Source of the DNA: Streptococcus mitis | GTDB taxonomy: Bacteria > Bacillota > Bacilli > Lactobacillales > Streptococcaceae | Direction of reading: 5' to 3' | NCBI RefSeq assembly: GCF_000722685.1 | Contig: NZ_JPFV01000012.1 | Location: 221,382 to 285,381, forward strand | Length of the DNA: 64,000 nt | Shown here: positions 1 through 10,224 of the stretch, in pieces | How the letters are laid out: every line of letters starts with the position of its first letter | Position numbering within the stretch: position 1 is the first letter of the stretch | Translations under genes and position numbers: made by a program | The notes under the pieces: model-generated | Databases searched by the model: none | The model's input: the letters and a program-made list of their open reading frames with translations, nothing else | What the model was told of the DNA's origin: nothing

Positions 1-919
1 CAGCGTTGATAGTCTGCATGCTTTCCAAGGTCTGACTAGCTACTTGACCAAGACTTTCCCCATTGATGATAACCAAACCATTTCGTTCCTCACGAATACG
101 ATCGGTAATCCGCATCATAAAACGGCGTGTCAAGGTCATAAGATAGGCTTCTGGCGCTTTAGCCTTAATTTCTTCTTGAATCTCTGTAAAAGGCACTTCG
201 ATAAACTGGATATTTCCGCCAAACTTGGTCAATTTACGAGTCAAATCTTGAGCTTTTTTAAGGGCACCAGGACTCGTGTAAGGTGGGCTAGCAAAGTGAA
301 CTGCCTCAATATCTACCCCTCGTTTAAGAGCTAGATAACCCGCCACAGGTGAATCAATTCCTCCTGACAACATGAGCATGCCTTTACCAGAACTTCCCAC
401 AGGTAATCCTCCTGCTCCACGAAAGGTTTCATAGGAAATATAAGCCGCTTCCTCACGAATCTCAACCTGAAGATTAATATCTGGATTTTTCATCTGAGCT
501 TTCACGTTTGGAATAGCCTTGAAAACAGCACTACCAAGAGTTTGGTTGAGTTCACGACTATCAAGTTCAAAGGTGTGGTCGCTACGCTTACCAGTGATTT
601 TAAAGGTCATTCCTTCCTTGTAAGTTTCTTTCATAATCTCTTGGACAGCAGACTTAAGAACTTCCACAGACTTTTCAACCTTATAAACGGGAGAGAAGTT
701 TTGAATTCCAAATACTTGTTTGAGCGATTCTGCTACTGCGGTGTAATCAGCTCCATGGAGGTAAGCGTGGGCACGGTCGCGATCTGCTGTCACTTTTACT
801 TGGGGATAGATAGACAAAACGTCTGAAATATTATTGCGAAGTTTATTGATGAAACGCATACGATTTTTGTGTTTGGTTGATAATTCTCCGTAGCGAATCA
901 TAATTTCTGAATACTGCAT
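1..919 (-). CDS. thiI: tRNA 4-thiouridine synthase ThiI, 3' end outside the window
   Basis: ThiI adenylates U8 of tRNA and exchanges the oxygen for sulfur supplied as a persulfide by a cysteine desulfurase; it can also feed thiazole synthesis. The gene starts at an ATG ([19 protein letters not shown]) and runs off the left edge, so 306 codons are visible and I estimate about 100 C-terminal residues are missing. The N-terminal half has the NFLD/THUMP layout, and the PP-loop motif MLSGGIDSP lies near residue 183. The cysteine desulfurase gene ends 8 bases upstream, so the two are probably co-transcribed and work as a pair. The reading frame is open throughout the visible part. Confidence 0.95.
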   Translation of the reverse strand, partial: MQYSEIMIRYGELSTKHKNRMRFINKLRNNISDVLSIYPQVKVTADRDRAHAYLHGADYTAVAESLKQVFGIQNFSPVYKVEKSVEVLKSAVQEIMKETYKEGMTFKITGKRSDHTFELDSRELNQTLGSAVFKAIPNVKAQMKNPDINLQVEIREEAAYISYETFRGAGGLPVGSSGKGMLMLSGGIDSPVAGYLALKRGVDIEAVHFASPPYTSPGALKKAQDLTRKLTKFGGNIQFIEVPFTEIQEEIKAKAPEAYLMTLTRRFMMRITDRIREERNGLVIINGESLGQVASQTLESMQTINA

Positions 920-927
920 AAATGCTC

Positions 928-2070
928 CTATCTTACTTTTCTAGTTTGATTGTAAATTAATTTTAGCTTGGTTAAAAACTGCTCGACCTGACTCATATCA
1001 TTTTCTAGGTCAAGACTCAGACGAACTGCTGACTGGGCCTTATCCTTATCCACTCCCATGGCAATCAAGGTGCCGGCAGGTTTCCCAGCCTTGGACGAAC
1101 AAGCAGAGGTCGTTGAAATGAAAATATCATAGTTTTCAAAGGCGTGAACGATAACTTCACCACGAACACCTTTGATTCCAAAAGTCAGGATATGAGGGGC
1201 AAAGTCTTCCTCATCTGAAAAGACAAAAATATCTGGATAGTCCAGAAGAGCTTGGCGAATAACAGATTTCATCTGCCCTGTCTTGCTCGTAAAGATATCT
1301 AACTTTTCCATAGACAAGCGGAGGGCCTTGGCTGTCGCTGCAATCCCTGCTACATTTTCAGTTGTCGAACGATAATCACGCTCCTGACCACCACCTGTTA
1401 AAAGAGGCGTAATCTTCTTGCCAGACTTGATATAGACAAAACCAACACCTCGAACACCATGAAACTTATGACTAGAGAAGGTCGCAAAATCCACTCGTTC
1501 TATCAGATACTTTTCAGTTGGAATCTTAGCAAGTGCCTGAACAGCATCAACGTGGAAAGTAATAGTCGGCTTGTCTGCCAAGAGTTCTGAAATAGCCTCA
1601 ATGGTCTGGATAGAGCCGATTTCATTGTTTACAGCCATGACAGAAATTAGGATTGTATCAGGTCGTATCAAAGCTCCTAGAGCCTCAACATCCACAAATC
1701 CTTTCTCATCAACTGGAGCAAAATCCACTTCAAATCCTTGACTTTTCAACCAGAGGGCTGACTCTTTGACTGCTGGATGTTCAATGGCTGATACGATGAT
1801 GTGCTTGCCAAACTTGGCTTTTTCAAAGGCCACACCCTTGATGACCCAATTATCTCCTTCTGTCCCACCAGAGGTAAAAAAGATTTCATCGCTTTTCTTA
1901 CCGATTAAATCTGCAATCTGTTGGCGGGAAGCATCTAAGATTCGTGTTGCCTGGTCTCCCAAACGATGGAGACTAGATGGATTTCCTAAAATTTTTGAAG
2001 CCACCTGCATATAGGTTTCAATGGCTTCAGAATAGGGCTTGGTCGTCGCTGAATTATCAAAGTAAATCAT
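928..2070 (-). CDS. Cysteine desulfurase (NifS/IscS family), probable sulfur donor to ThiI
   Basis: PLP-dependent enzyme of 380 residues that takes sulfur from L-cysteine and passes it as a persulfide. The start [13 protein letters not shown] is typical of the family. The SSHKFHG motif places the PLP lysine at about residue 202, and the catalytic cysteine lies in [11 protein letters not shown] at about residue 324. It is separated from thiI by 8 bases, which points to tRNA thiolation rather than general Fe-S assembly. No neighbouring scaffold gene (iscU or sufU) is visible. A divergent intergenic region separates it from the small membrane protein gene on the other strand. Confidence 0.95.
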   Translation of the reverse strand: MIYFDNSATTKPYSEAIETYMQVASKILGNPSSLHRLGDQATRILDASRQQIADLIGKKSDEIFFTSGGTEGDNWVIKGVAFEKAKFGKHIIVSAIEHPAVKESALWLKSQGFEVDFAPVDEKGFVDVEALGALIRPDTILISVMAVNNEIGSIQTIEAISELLADKPTITFHVDAVQALAKIPTEKYLIERVDFATFSSHKFHGVRGVGFVYIKSGKKITPLLTGGGQERDYRSTTENVAGIAATAKALRLSMEKLDIFTSKTGQMKSVIRQALLDYPDIFVFSDEEDFAPHILTFGIKGVRGEVIVHAFENYDIFISTTSACSSKAGKPAGTLIAMGVDKDKAQSAVRLSLDLENDMSQVEQFLTKLKLIYNQTRKVR

Positions 2071-2151
2071 GTTTTCTCACGCTTTCTAAAATCACTCTTT
2101 CTATTGTATCATGAAACGGAGCCTGCGACAAGAATAGGCAATTCCTCTTTT

Positions 2152-2183
2152 TTTAAGATTTTTTTAAAGAAATGCGGTATAAT
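2152..2183 (+). promoter_or_regulatory. Promoter with CiaR-type direct repeat
   Basis: TTTAAG, five bases, then TTTAAA, followed after 9 bases by TATAAT (2178-2183). The known CiaR site of pneumococcus is TTTAAG-N5-TTTAAG, with the repeat placed just upstream of the -10 box at activated promoters. One base differs from the consensus. The same 9-base geometry occurs upstream of prsA in this window, which strengthens both calls. Confidence 0.6.
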
Positions 2184-2208
2184 AAATTTTAATTAAAGGA
2201 GAGAATGT

Positions 2209-2640
2209 ATGTCTAATTATCGTAGAACTTCAAAACCAAAAACAGAACACATCAAAAAAGGCTTTACAGTCTTTCAAAAAACCGTTGCTACTATTGGTAG
2301 TATCCTTGGCTTGATTACCGCAAGTATCACTATCATGAACGCCTTGGATAATAACAAAAATACTAAAAAAGAACCTACGACAAGCCAGACGACAACAATT
2401 GTCAAAGAAATTCAAAAGGAAGCCCCTCAGGAAAACACTCGTCCCAATAAGGAAAATAACACTTCTCAAGAAAAAACACAGCAAGAAGAAACACCACAAT
2501 CTAGTGTCAAGGAAGAGAAAAAAGAAGAGCAGAAAACAGCAACTCAGGACTCTACTACTCCTGCTCCAAGTAAAGCTACCACTGAAAATGAAAAACAACC
2601 CAATACTCCAACTTCAGAAAATAAAAGCAATCCTCAGTAA
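2209..2640 (+). CDS. Small membrane-anchored protein with charged low-complexity tail, function unknown
   Basis: This 143-residue protein has a basic N-terminus, one hydrophobic segment (about residues 24-46) and a long hydrophilic tail dominated by Lys, Glu, Gln, Thr, Ser, Asn and Pro. With the basic residues at the N-terminus, the tail would face outward. A good ribosome site (AAAGGAGAG) precedes the ATG. It resembles small streptococcal proteins of the DUF6556 type, but I recall that name from memory and give it low weight. The gene stands alone, divergent from the cysteine desulfurase gene. Its promoter carries a CiaR-like repeat, so envelope-stress or competence-linked control is possible. 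Confidence 0.7.
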   Translation: MSNYRRTSKPKTEHIKKGFTVFQKTVATIGSILGLITASITIMNALDNNKNTKKEPTTSQTTTIVKEIQKEAPQENTRPNKENNTSQEKTQQEETPQSSVKEEKKEEQKTATQDSTTPAPSKATTENEKQPNTPTSENKSNPQ

Positions 2641-2979
2641 GCACTTGATTTAAGAAAAAATTAACTCAAAAATAAAACTACACAGTCTCTCTTTGTATAA
2701 TTGATGTTTTAGAGGGTAGTTTCTTGACCAATTTTATGAGATTCATACTCATAAAATTGAAACCTAGCTATGTTGTGATAACTTATTTGTCTCTAACATA
2801 AACTTTGCACGCGCCAACAATACTCTCTCATCTGCCCCAAGGGGGGCAAGATCCATTTTTCATTCACCTTATATTCGAAATTCTTCTTCATGCAGAAATT
2901 AGTAAGCCTTTTACATCTAACATAAATAACCTAGTTCAACCACTTCATAGGCATTACTTCCTGTTTTATTCTTATTTCA
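2641..2979. other. Intergenic region, no supported gene
   Basis: Between the small membrane protein gene and the BOX element there is no convincing coding region. The region holds a perfect 11-bp inverted repeat (2730-2740 with 2748-2758, 7-base loop) without a T-run on either side. It also has a looser pair, AAACTAC near 2678 and GTAGTTT near 2717, that could be an old element's ends. Nothing else is recognisable. Confidence 0.5.
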
Positions 2980-3083
2980 TACTCTTCGAGAATCTCTTCA
3001 AACCACGTCAGCATCGCCTTACCGTACTCAAGTATAGCTTGCGGCTAGTTTCCTAGTTTGCTCTTTGATTTTCATTGAGTATC
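2980..3083 (-). repeat. BOX element (boxA-boxC form)
   Basis: On the minus strand this begins with the boxA start TACTCAATGAAAATCAAAGA and ends with the boxC end, TCGAAGAGTA. The boxB module is missing, giving an element of about 104 bp. BOX repeats are scattered in intergenic regions of pneumococcus and close relatives. It lies between the small membrane protein gene and the GDPD gene. Confidence 0.9.
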
Positions 3084-3106
3084 AATTATAAACCATGGCA
3101 TAATAA

Positions 3107-3141
3107 AACGAGCATATCCAACTGATACAATGCTCGTTTTT
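3107..3141. terminator. Bidirectional Rho-independent terminator
   Basis: The inverted repeat AACGAGCAT / ATGCTCGTT is followed by seven T on the plus strand and preceded by AATAAAA, so it has a T-rich tail on the minus strand too. It sits just past the GDPD stop codon and probably ends that transcript. Confidence 0.75.
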
Positions 3142-3170
3142 TTGCTATTTTAGAGGTGGTTTTTTGCTTA

Positions 3171-4934
3171 CTAAAAATTAAAGAATTCCATGGCCTGTTT
3201 GAAAAGCAATTCAGTATACTCTGGGTCTTCTTGGGCAATGGTAACTTGCTCTTGAATCATTTCCAAGTCATCTGTTATCATGCCATCAGCTCCTAACTGA
3301 ACAGATTTATCAAAGGACTCTGAACTATTAATGGTCCACACATACAATTTCTGATCGGTATTCCAAAGCTTGTTGACAAAATTTTCATCTAAAGTTGAAT
3401 ACTCCATGGTGTAACCTGTAGCTTTCGTTCTTGGGAAAATACTATTGTAAGGTAGGATGAAATAGACTGGAATTTGTGAATCGTAGGATAAAATCTGGTC
3501 AATCACATGGTAGTCCAAGGATTGCATTTGGTGACCATTCTGCTTAAGAACAGTTCCATATTTTTCCATAAAGCGTTTCATCATATCTGGGCTGTCTTTT
3601 CGACTGGTTTTTATCTCAATGAGGAGTTTTTGATGCAATTCATTGGCTTTGTTGAGATAGTCATCAAAACTAGACACCTTGCTATGATAACCATTTTCTG
3701 AAATATCGAGTTTAGTTAATTCATCTAAGGTTAAATCTTGGGGATTGGCATTGACTCCTGTCAGATTCTTGATATTGGCATCATGCATCATGACAAACTG
3801 GCCATCTTTGGTTTCCTGAACATCCGTCTCAACAAAGTCTGGACTTAGTTGGGCTGTCCTTTCTAAAGATTGGACGGTATTTTGGACACCATTCTTATTA
3901 GATACTCCTCTGTGAGAGATAATTAAAGGTTTATTGGCGACTGGAGCTTCTAAATAAACATAACCCTCAAGAGCGAAAAAGATAGTAGCACAGCCCATCA
4001 CTCCCCATCTCATCCAGTGGTCTTTTTTTCTCCTTGGTGTGATTTCAAGTTCTTCTCCTGTTATGAAGGAAACAAACTTAATGAGAAAGTAAGTCAAGAC
4101 TATATAGTGGAAATTCTTTATTAAAACAAAGTTGATAATTCCCAGTACAAGAGATTCCTTATGAGTCAGACCATCCATCAGTGCCTGACTTGCTAATATT
4201 GGAATCAATAAAAGAATGAAAAATAGGTAGGTTTTGACGACAATCCAAAGTAAGTTCCAAGTATAAAACCAGGAGTGCTTTCTTGTCTTCTCTAGACTGT
4301 ATCTGACTGCTTCTTTGACTGCTTTCTTCTCAAATAAAAGCTGAGGTAGGGCAAACATGAAACGCACTGAAATGTAAAATAGAAGTAAAGCTAGAATAGT
4401 AACCACTATACCTACTAGCCAATACTTGTCTTCTACATAATCAACGATAAAGTCTGGAATGACAATTTTATTTAGGTAGTAAATCTTTAAAATCTTTCGA
4501 ATCAATGGAAAGAGCATCATGACGTAAAAGAAAATAAAGGCCATTTTGGAAAGCGTCACTTGCTTCATAAACAAGAAACTTTGGCGAAAGACCTTACGAC
4601 TGTACTCCAGCAAGGTCCTTTTTTCATGGCATAATAAATGCCGAGCACCAATAAAGAGAAGCCCTATCTGGTAATAGGCGATCAATAAATTAACAATTAC
4701 CAGAACAAATAAAGCAAGACTAATAAAAGGTGAGCCCGTTATAATGGCAAAAATATTGTTGTAGGAAAGAAAGAGATAGCCTGTCTGACGAAGTAAAAGT
4801 CCAGCAATCCAAGAATTTGATGGTAACCAGACAAACTCAATCATCATGAAAGTCAAGAAGAAAAGAAAGAGTATTTTATCTAGATTAAAGTATATCTGCT
4901 TAAAACCTAGATTTTTAGGTTTTTCAGGTTTCAT
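3171..4934 (-). CDS. Membrane-anchored glycerophosphodiester phosphodiesterase
   Basis: A protein of 587 residues with two parts. The first roughly 330 residues are a multi-pass membrane domain. The rest is a GDPD catalytic domain that hydrolyses glycerophosphodiesters to glycerol-3-phosphate and an alcohol. Catalytic landmarks are ISHRGVSN (about 340), the metal-binding ETDVQ (about 370) and MMHDA (about 384). The ATG at 4934 is preferred over an in-frame GTG two codons upstream because the TAGGAG ribosome site would overlap the GTG. The substrate could be a membrane lipid or a lipoteichoic-acid-related glycerophosphodiester; the sequence does not decide. The exonuclease gene ends 8 bases upstream. 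Confidence 0.9.
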   Translation of the reverse strand: MKPEKPKNLGFKQIYFNLDKILFLFFLTFMMIEFVWLPSNSWIAGLLLRQTGYLFLSYNNIFAIITGSPFISLALFVLVIVNLLIAYYQIGLLFIGARHLLCHEKRTLLEYSRKVFRQSFLFMKQVTLSKMAFIFFYVMMLFPLIRKILKIYYLNKIVIPDFIVDYVEDKYWLVGIVVTILALLLFYISVRFMFALPQLLFEKKAVKEAVRYSLEKTRKHSWFYTWNLLWIVVKTYLFFILLLIPILASQALMDGLTHKESLVLGIINFVLIKNFHYIVLTYFLIKFVSFITGEELEITPRRKKDHWMRWGVMGCATIFFALEGYVYLEAPVANKPLIISHRGVSNKNGVQNTVQSLERTAQLSPDFVETDVQETKDGQFVMMHDANIKNLTGVNANPQDLTLDELTKLDISENGYHSKVSSFDDYLNKANELHQKLLIEIKTSRKDSPDMMKRFMEKYGTVLKQNGHQMQSLDYHVIDQILSYDSQIPVYFILPYNSIFPRTKATGYTMEYSTLDENFVNKLWNTDQKLYVWTINSSESFDKSVQLGADGMITDDLEMIQEQVTIAQEDPEYTELLFKQAMEFFNF

Positions 4935-4942
4935 AGGCACTC

Positions 4943-5533
4943 CTAGTCAAATAATTGAGACAAGTCTAAGCCTCCAAAAGGATTGTTCGATAGGCTACTT
5001 CCTGTCCCTAATAATTCTCTAGCTTGATCCGACTCTAGAAAGGACTCGTAAACACGCGCCGTCATTCGTGCATCCTCTAAACTATTATGGGACTGACCTT
5101 GAAATCCAAGAAATGAGGCAACGGTTTGCAATTTGAGATTGGCAATACCATGTAAATCCGAACTCCGACGTTCAAAAGCTTCATCATACAGATCTACCTT
5201 GTACTGCTGGCTGTAGTCTAAACCATGTTCTGCTAGAATAGGCAAATCACTTTTAGCAGCATTGTATCCTACCATCGGTAAAGAACCCACAAACTCTTGG
5301 AAATCTTTTATAACTTTCTCCACTGGAGGAGCATCTTTTAAGATCTCAGCCGTAATCCCAGTCAAACCATTGATAAAGCTTTTTAGAGGTACATTGGTAT
5401 GAACATAGGAATCATAGGCATCGATTTCCTGTCCATCTCTAAAATGCACTGCCGATACTTGAATCAAGTGTGTTTGTCCTTCGTGCTGATTAAATTCTAA
5501 GTCAAAAGCAATGTACTCTTCTAATCGTTCCAT
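4943..5533 (-). CDS. DEDDh 3'-5' exonuclease, DnaQ/PolC-epsilon-like
   Basis: A single-domain exonuclease of 196 residues. The first acidic motif FDLEF is near residue 10, a middle acidic region contains GYNAAKSDLPIL (about 109), and the last motif SHNSLEDARMT (about 150) supplies the His and Asp of the DEDDh type. It lacks polymerase or helicase domains, so it is a stand-alone proofreading or RNA/DNA-trimming enzyme of the DnaQ superfamily. It probably shares a transcript with the GDPD gene downstream. Exact substrate is not visible from sequence. Confidence 0.85.
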   Translation of the reverse strand: MERLEEYIAFDLEFNQHEGQTHLIQVSAVHFRDGQEIDAYDSYVHTNVPLKSFINGLTGITAEILKDAPPVEKVIKDFQEFVGSLPMVGYNAAKSDLPILAEHGLDYSQQYKVDLYDEAFERRSSDLHGIANLKLQTVASFLGFQGQSHNSLEDARMTARVYESFLESDQARELLGTGSSLSNNPFGGLDLSQLFD

Positions 5534-5640
5534 TCTATACCTCTCTTCTACTATCTCTCTTCTTATTCTATTTGAGCAACTATACTATTTAGAAACAAAA
5601 GAAGCCATCAGGTTAGCATTTAACCTAAACAGCTCCTTGA

Positions 5641-6132
5641 TTATCCTCCAAATAAACGAGCAAAAAAGCCTTTCTTAGTGGATTGGACTTCTTCTTTTGC
5701 TTGGTCCAGCTCTAGCTTGAGATTTTCTTGATCCTTCATGGCTTGAAGAGTCAATTGTTGCTGCTGATCTAGTTGTTTGTCTTTCTCAGCAATCTGACGG
5801 TCTTTGATGCGCATCTGCTCATCTTTTTCTGATAGCTGACGATCCTTGGCTTTTAATTGTTCATAAAGACGGAGAATTTCTGCATTCTTCTCATCAACTA
5901 GAATCTCCATCAGTTCACGTTGCTTGACATCTTCACTGACAGGCTCATCTTCAAAAATCGTTTTTTTATAGATTTCTTCTAGCTTAATCAAGCCGCTTCT
6001 AGTAACTACTGTTACCCCTTTGTCATTTTTATCTGTGTCTTCTTCTGGTAATTCTTTGACACGGTTATTGATTGCTTGGCGAGATAATCCTAAGACCTCT
6101 GCAATCTCACTGACGGTCATTTCAATACTCAT
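5641..6132 (-). CDS. rocS: Chromosome segregation regulator RocS (HTH, coiled coil, amphipathic tail)
   Basis: The 163-residue protein has three parts. An N-terminal helix-turn-helix (residues 1-45, SEIAEVLGLSRQAINNRVK) is followed by a heptad-rich coiled coil (about 75-145) full of KDRQ/EKD repeats. It ends with a short amphipathic helix, GFFARLFGG, that can bind membrane. This is the architecture of pneumococcal RocS, which links the nucleoid to the membrane and promotes chromosome segregation in streptococci lacking a complete Par/Min system. The neighbourhood (mtnN, macP, Nudix, glmU) is the same as I recall for pneumococcal rocS. The domain layout is seen; the function is carried over by homology. 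Confidence 0.85.
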   Translation of the reverse strand: MSIEMTVSEIAEVLGLSRQAINNRVKELPEEDTDKNDKGVTVVTRSGLIKLEEIYKKTIFEDEPVSEDVKQRELMEILVDEKNAEILRLYEQLKAKDRQLSEKDEQMRIKDRQIAEKDKQLDQQQQLTLQAMKDQENLKLELDQAKEEVQSTKKGFFARLFGG

Positions 6133-6208
6133 AATATCCTCTGAAACGTTTTCTAGCTTTTCTTTACTTAAATCTTATCATAAGCTAGAAAAACTGTCAA
6201 ATTTTCGC

Positions 6209-6901
6209 TTAATCTAAAGCCTTCAAAAAGGCTAATAAGACTTGGGCAGAGCGACGTCCAGCTTCGATAATAAACTCATCAAAAGAGATGTTTGCTTCAT
6301 GGTTGGCATTATCACTCATAGCTCGGATGACTAAGACTGGAAGATTAAGGGCATGCGCTGCCTGAGCAATAGCTGCCCCCTCCATCTCAACAGCCAAAAC
6401 ATCTGGGAAATGGGACTTAATCGCTTCTATCTTATCATTTCCTGCAACAAAACTATCTCCTGTAGCAATCAATCCAAGATGCCATTTTTGGTCCAATCGA
6501 GATAAACTTTCTTGAATTTTAGCAACAAAAGTTTTATCTGATTCGAAATAAAGCGGTTGTTGCGCCATTTGTCCATAAGCATATCCAAAAGCTGTAACAT
6601 CCACGTCATGATAGGCTAATTTGTCAGCAATCACAACATCTCCAACAGAAATACCCTCTGCTACTGCCCCAGCAGATCCTGTGTTAATCAAAGCATCCAC
6701 TTGGAAATGATCAGCCAAAATCGCCACACTCATAGCAGACATGACTTTACCAATTCCACTCTCTACGAGAACGACTTCATGAGAGGCAATGCTTCCTGTG
6801 TGATAGGTATTCCCCAAAACAACTTGCTCCTGGGCATTTTCTAAATGCTGGACCAGATACGCCAGTTCTTCTGGCATAGCCGCAATAATTCCTATTTTCA
6901 T
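6209..6901 (-). CDS. mtnN: 5'-methylthioadenosine/S-adenosylhomocysteine nucleosidase
   Basis: A 230-residue nucleosidase that cleaves adenine from methylthioadenosine, S-adenosylhomocysteine and 5'-deoxyadenosine, feeding methionine salvage and the LuxS step of AI-2 synthesis. The start MKIGIIAAMPEEL is diagnostic. The catalytic Glu-12 region, the EMEGAA substrate loop (about 172) and the SDNAN motif carrying the catalytic Asp (about 196) are all present. Length matches the family. The ATG has a clear AAAGGAATT ribosome site. It follows macP by 16 bases in the same direction. Confidence 0.95.
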   Translation of the reverse strand: MKIGIIAAMPEELAYLVQHLENAQEQVVLGNTYHTGSIASHEVVLVESGIGKVMSAMSVAILADHFQVDALINTGSAGAVAEGISVGDVVIADKLAYHDVDVTAFGYAYGQMAQQPLYFESDKTFVAKIQESLSRLDQKWHLGLIATGDSFVAGNDKIEAIKSHFPDVLAVEMEGAAIAQAAHALNLPVLVIRAMSDNANHEANISFDEFIIEAGRRSAQVLLAFLKALD

Positions 6902-6917
6902 TTCAATTCCTTTTCTA

Positions 6918-7229
6918 TTACAAAAGTTTCATTGCTAAGACAAGCAAAATCAAGAGAAAGATAACTGCAAATAAGATTTTATTTAACTTAGAATTGAAGA
7001 CATTTCTCTTGGTATTTTCAATGCGACGGCTTTTATGAATAAACGGTTCGACCTGAATCTTCAAGGTTTCCTGGCTAAAACCATGTTCCTTAGGATTAGC
7101 ATAACCAAAACGGGAAGAAGAAGTTGGTAAAATCTTTGTCTCCTCATCATCTAGCAAAGGAGGACCTGAAATTTTTTCGCCTCTATTAGCTCTTTCAATC
7201 ATTTCATCCGTTAATAAAGGTTTACCCAT
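6918..7229 (-). CDS. macP: MacP, membrane cofactor of penicillin-binding protein PBP2a
   Basis: A small bitopic protein of 103 residues starting [18 protein letters not shown], with one C-terminal membrane helix (about 82-102) and a cytoplasmic N-terminal domain. In pneumococcus MacP activates the aPBP PBP2a and is phosphorylated by StkP on an N-terminal Thr. The Thr in DDEETKI, residue 31 here, lies at about that position. An in-frame ATG at 7262 exists, but it would overlap the Nudix gene and has no ribosome site, whereas 7229 follows AGGAGGTCAGT. The gene order glmU-Nudix-macP-mtnN-rocS supports the identity. Confidence 0.85.
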   Translation of the reverse strand: MGKPLLTDEMIERANRGEKISGPPLLDDEETKILPTSSSRFGYANPKEHGFSQETLKIQVEPFIHKSRRIENTKRNVFNSKLNKILFAVIFLLILLVLAMKLL

Positions 7230-7240
7230 ACTGACCTCCT

Positions 7241-7786
7241 CTATTTTTTGTGCAATTCCCAATACTGAACAGCCATAATTGTCTTGGCATCACAAATATG
7301 ACCTGATTGGATCAATTCCTTAGCTTCTTCTAGACTCACTTCAAGGACTTCCAAGGTTTCGTCTTCATCCTGCGGACGCGGATTTTCCACCTTTGTCAAA
7401 TCGCTTGCTAAGTACAGTTTTAACTTCTCATTACAAAAGCCAATAGCTGAATAAAAATCGTACAAGAGTTCTAACTTCCCTGTATAGGCTGTTTCTTCCT
7501 CTAATTCACGCAGGGCTGCTGCAACAGGGTCTGTATTTTCTCCTACTTCCAATTTTCCAGCTGGAATTTCGTAAGAGACAGCCTCGATAGCTTTGCGGTA
7601 CTGCTTGACCAAGATGAGTTTTTGCTCATCCGTTACGGCTAAAACACAGACAGCTCCATTGTGGAAAATCAAATCGCGTTGGGCAATCCCCTTGCCTTCG
7701 GGTAATTCAACCTGATCTTGAACCAGTTTAAAAATTGGGCCTTGATAGATTTCTTTTCGACTAAGCGTTTTTTCTTCAAATTCCAT
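7241..7786 (-). CDS. Nudix hydrolase, ADP-ribose pyrophosphatase type
   Basis: A 181-residue Nudix protein probably hydrolysing ADP-ribose or a related sugar nucleotide. The Nudix box runs through GKLEVGE and RELEEET (about residues 75-97), with two extra residues between its halves compared with the classic G-x5-E-x7-RE spacing. The Ala-Gly preceding the box and the upstream VRQYRKA-like strand fit the ADPRase subfamily. It begins 9 bases after the glmU stop with an AGGAG ribosome site, so it is likely co-transcribed with glmU, and macP follows it. Confidence 0.85.
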   Translation of the reverse strand: MEFEEKTLSRKEIYQGPIFKLVQDQVELPEGKGIAQRDLIFHNGAVCVLAVTDEQKLILVKQYRKAIEAVSYEIPAGKLEVGENTDPVAAALRELEEETAYTGKLELLYDFYSAIGFCNEKLKLYLASDLTKVENPRPQDEDETLEVLEVSLEEAKELIQSGHICDAKTIMAVQYWELHKK

Positions 7787-7795
7787 GACAGACTC

Positions 7796-9190
<1,395 letters not shown>

Positions 9191-9206
9191 CTAGAAATTC
9201 CCTTTT

Positions 9207-9212
9207 ATTATA
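9207..9212 (-). promoter_or_regulatory. -10 box for glmU
   Basis: TATAAT on the minus strand, preceded by TGG (close to an extended -10) and about 32 bases from the glmU ATG. No good -35 hexamer is visible at 17 bases. Confidence 0.5.
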
Positions 9213-9292
9213 CCATATTTCAAATCATTCCGCGATCTTGAATAAAAAATGCTCCAAAGTCCCTTCCCTAACCCATTTTTTGAGTATTTTTT

Positions 9293-9321
9293 TTGATTTT
9301 TTTTGATTTTTAAGGTAAAAT
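9293..9321 (+). promoter_or_regulatory. Promoter placing the transcript start at the lysozyme ATG
   Basis: TTGATT (9293-9298), a 17-base spacer and TAAAAT (9316-9321). Only 8 bases separate the -10 box from the ATG at 9330, and no Shine-Dalgarno sequence is present. The message should therefore start at or within a base or two of the initiation codon. Confidence 0.55.
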
Positions 9322-9329
9322 GATGAAAT

Positions 9330-10130
9330 ATGAGAAAGAAATTTAATCCGCTTATTTTATTTGGTTTTTTTGGGATTATGATTTTTATGTTAATCCTAAA
9401 TCGCCCCCATTATGAAGATCATCCTGTAAAGACAAAATCAAATATTACTCAAATAAAAACCCAGGCATTACATAACTTAGATAAACCGGTAATTGATGTT
9501 TCTGGTTGGCAGCGTCCTGAGGAAATTAATTACGATACTCTGTCCCAAAACATTTCTGGAGCCATTGTTCGCGTCCATAGTGGCGCTCAAACGTCCAAAG
9601 AGAACGATGCCTCCTTTGTTAATGGGGTAGATAAGGCTTTTAAAACCCATATCACTGAGTTTCAAAAACGAAATGTCCCAGTTGGTGTCTATGCTTATTT
9701 AGCTGGAAAAAGTGTCCAAGAAATGGAAAAAGCAGCTGAAGTTTTTTATAATGCTTCATCTCCATACAGTCCAAGTTACTATTGGCTAGACGTGGAAGAT
9801 AAAACCATGTCCAATATGAACGAAGGTGTTGAAGCCTTTCGTGCAAAACTAGAATCACTAGGTGCAAAAAATATCGGAATCTACGTTGGGGTCTACTTCA
9901 TGGAAGAACACAGTATTGATACAGACAAGTTTACGTCTGTTTGGATTCCTTCCTATGGTTCAAATACTGGATTTTTCGAAAGCAAGCCTAATACGGACTT
10001 AGATTACGATATCCACCAGTACACTTCTAAAGGAAAAATTGCCGGCTTTGACCACGATTTGGATATCAACGTCATCTCTTCCCTAAAAAATAAAGAAGAA
10101 ACCTTTAGAAAACTCTTTTTAAAACCTTAA
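9330..10130 (+). CDS. Membrane-anchored GH25 lysozyme (N,O-diacetylmuramidase)
   Basis: A 266-residue protein with an N-terminal signal anchor (residues 6-24) and one GH25 domain. The first catalytic-face motif is VIDVSGWQ (about 54), and the acidic pair is in YYWLDVED (about 150), matching the D-x-E of the family. GH25 enzymes cut the MurNAc-GlcNAc bond of peptidoglycan. There are no choline-binding or LysM repeats, so attachment would be by the membrane helix. The gene is the first on this plus-strand block, and its 5' region suggests a leaderless message. Confidence 0.85.
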   Translation: MRKKFNPLILFGFFGIMIFMLILNRPHYEDHPVKTKSNITQIKTQALHNLDKPVIDVSGWQRPEEINYDTLSQNISGAIVRVHSGAQTSKENDASFVNGVDKAFKTHITEFQKRNVPVGVYAYLAGKSVQEMEKAAEVFYNASSPYSPSYYWLDVEDKTMSNMNEGVEAFRAKLESLGAKNIGIYVGVYFMEEHSIDTDKFTSVWIPSYGSNTGFFESKPNTDLDYDIHQYTSKGKIAGFDHDLDINVISSLKNKEETFRKLFLKP

Positions 10131-10224
10131 AAGCATTTGTTTAGCATTTGCTTTTTCTTTTTGTTTTAGATTGTGATACAATATAGTAAGGATTTTTTGA
10201 AATAGAAATAGTTGGAGGAAGTAT

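Noticed and set aside
2816..2914. 32-codon minus-strand frame (MKKNFEYKVNEKW)
   Set aside because: The only ribosome-like AAGG is about 15 bases away, the composition is unremarkable, and it lies in a gene-free region with remnants of repeats.
7230..7262. Extended N-terminus for macP ([11 protein letters not shown])
   Set aside because: It overlaps the Nudix gene and lacks a ribosome site, while MGKPLL follows AGGAGG.
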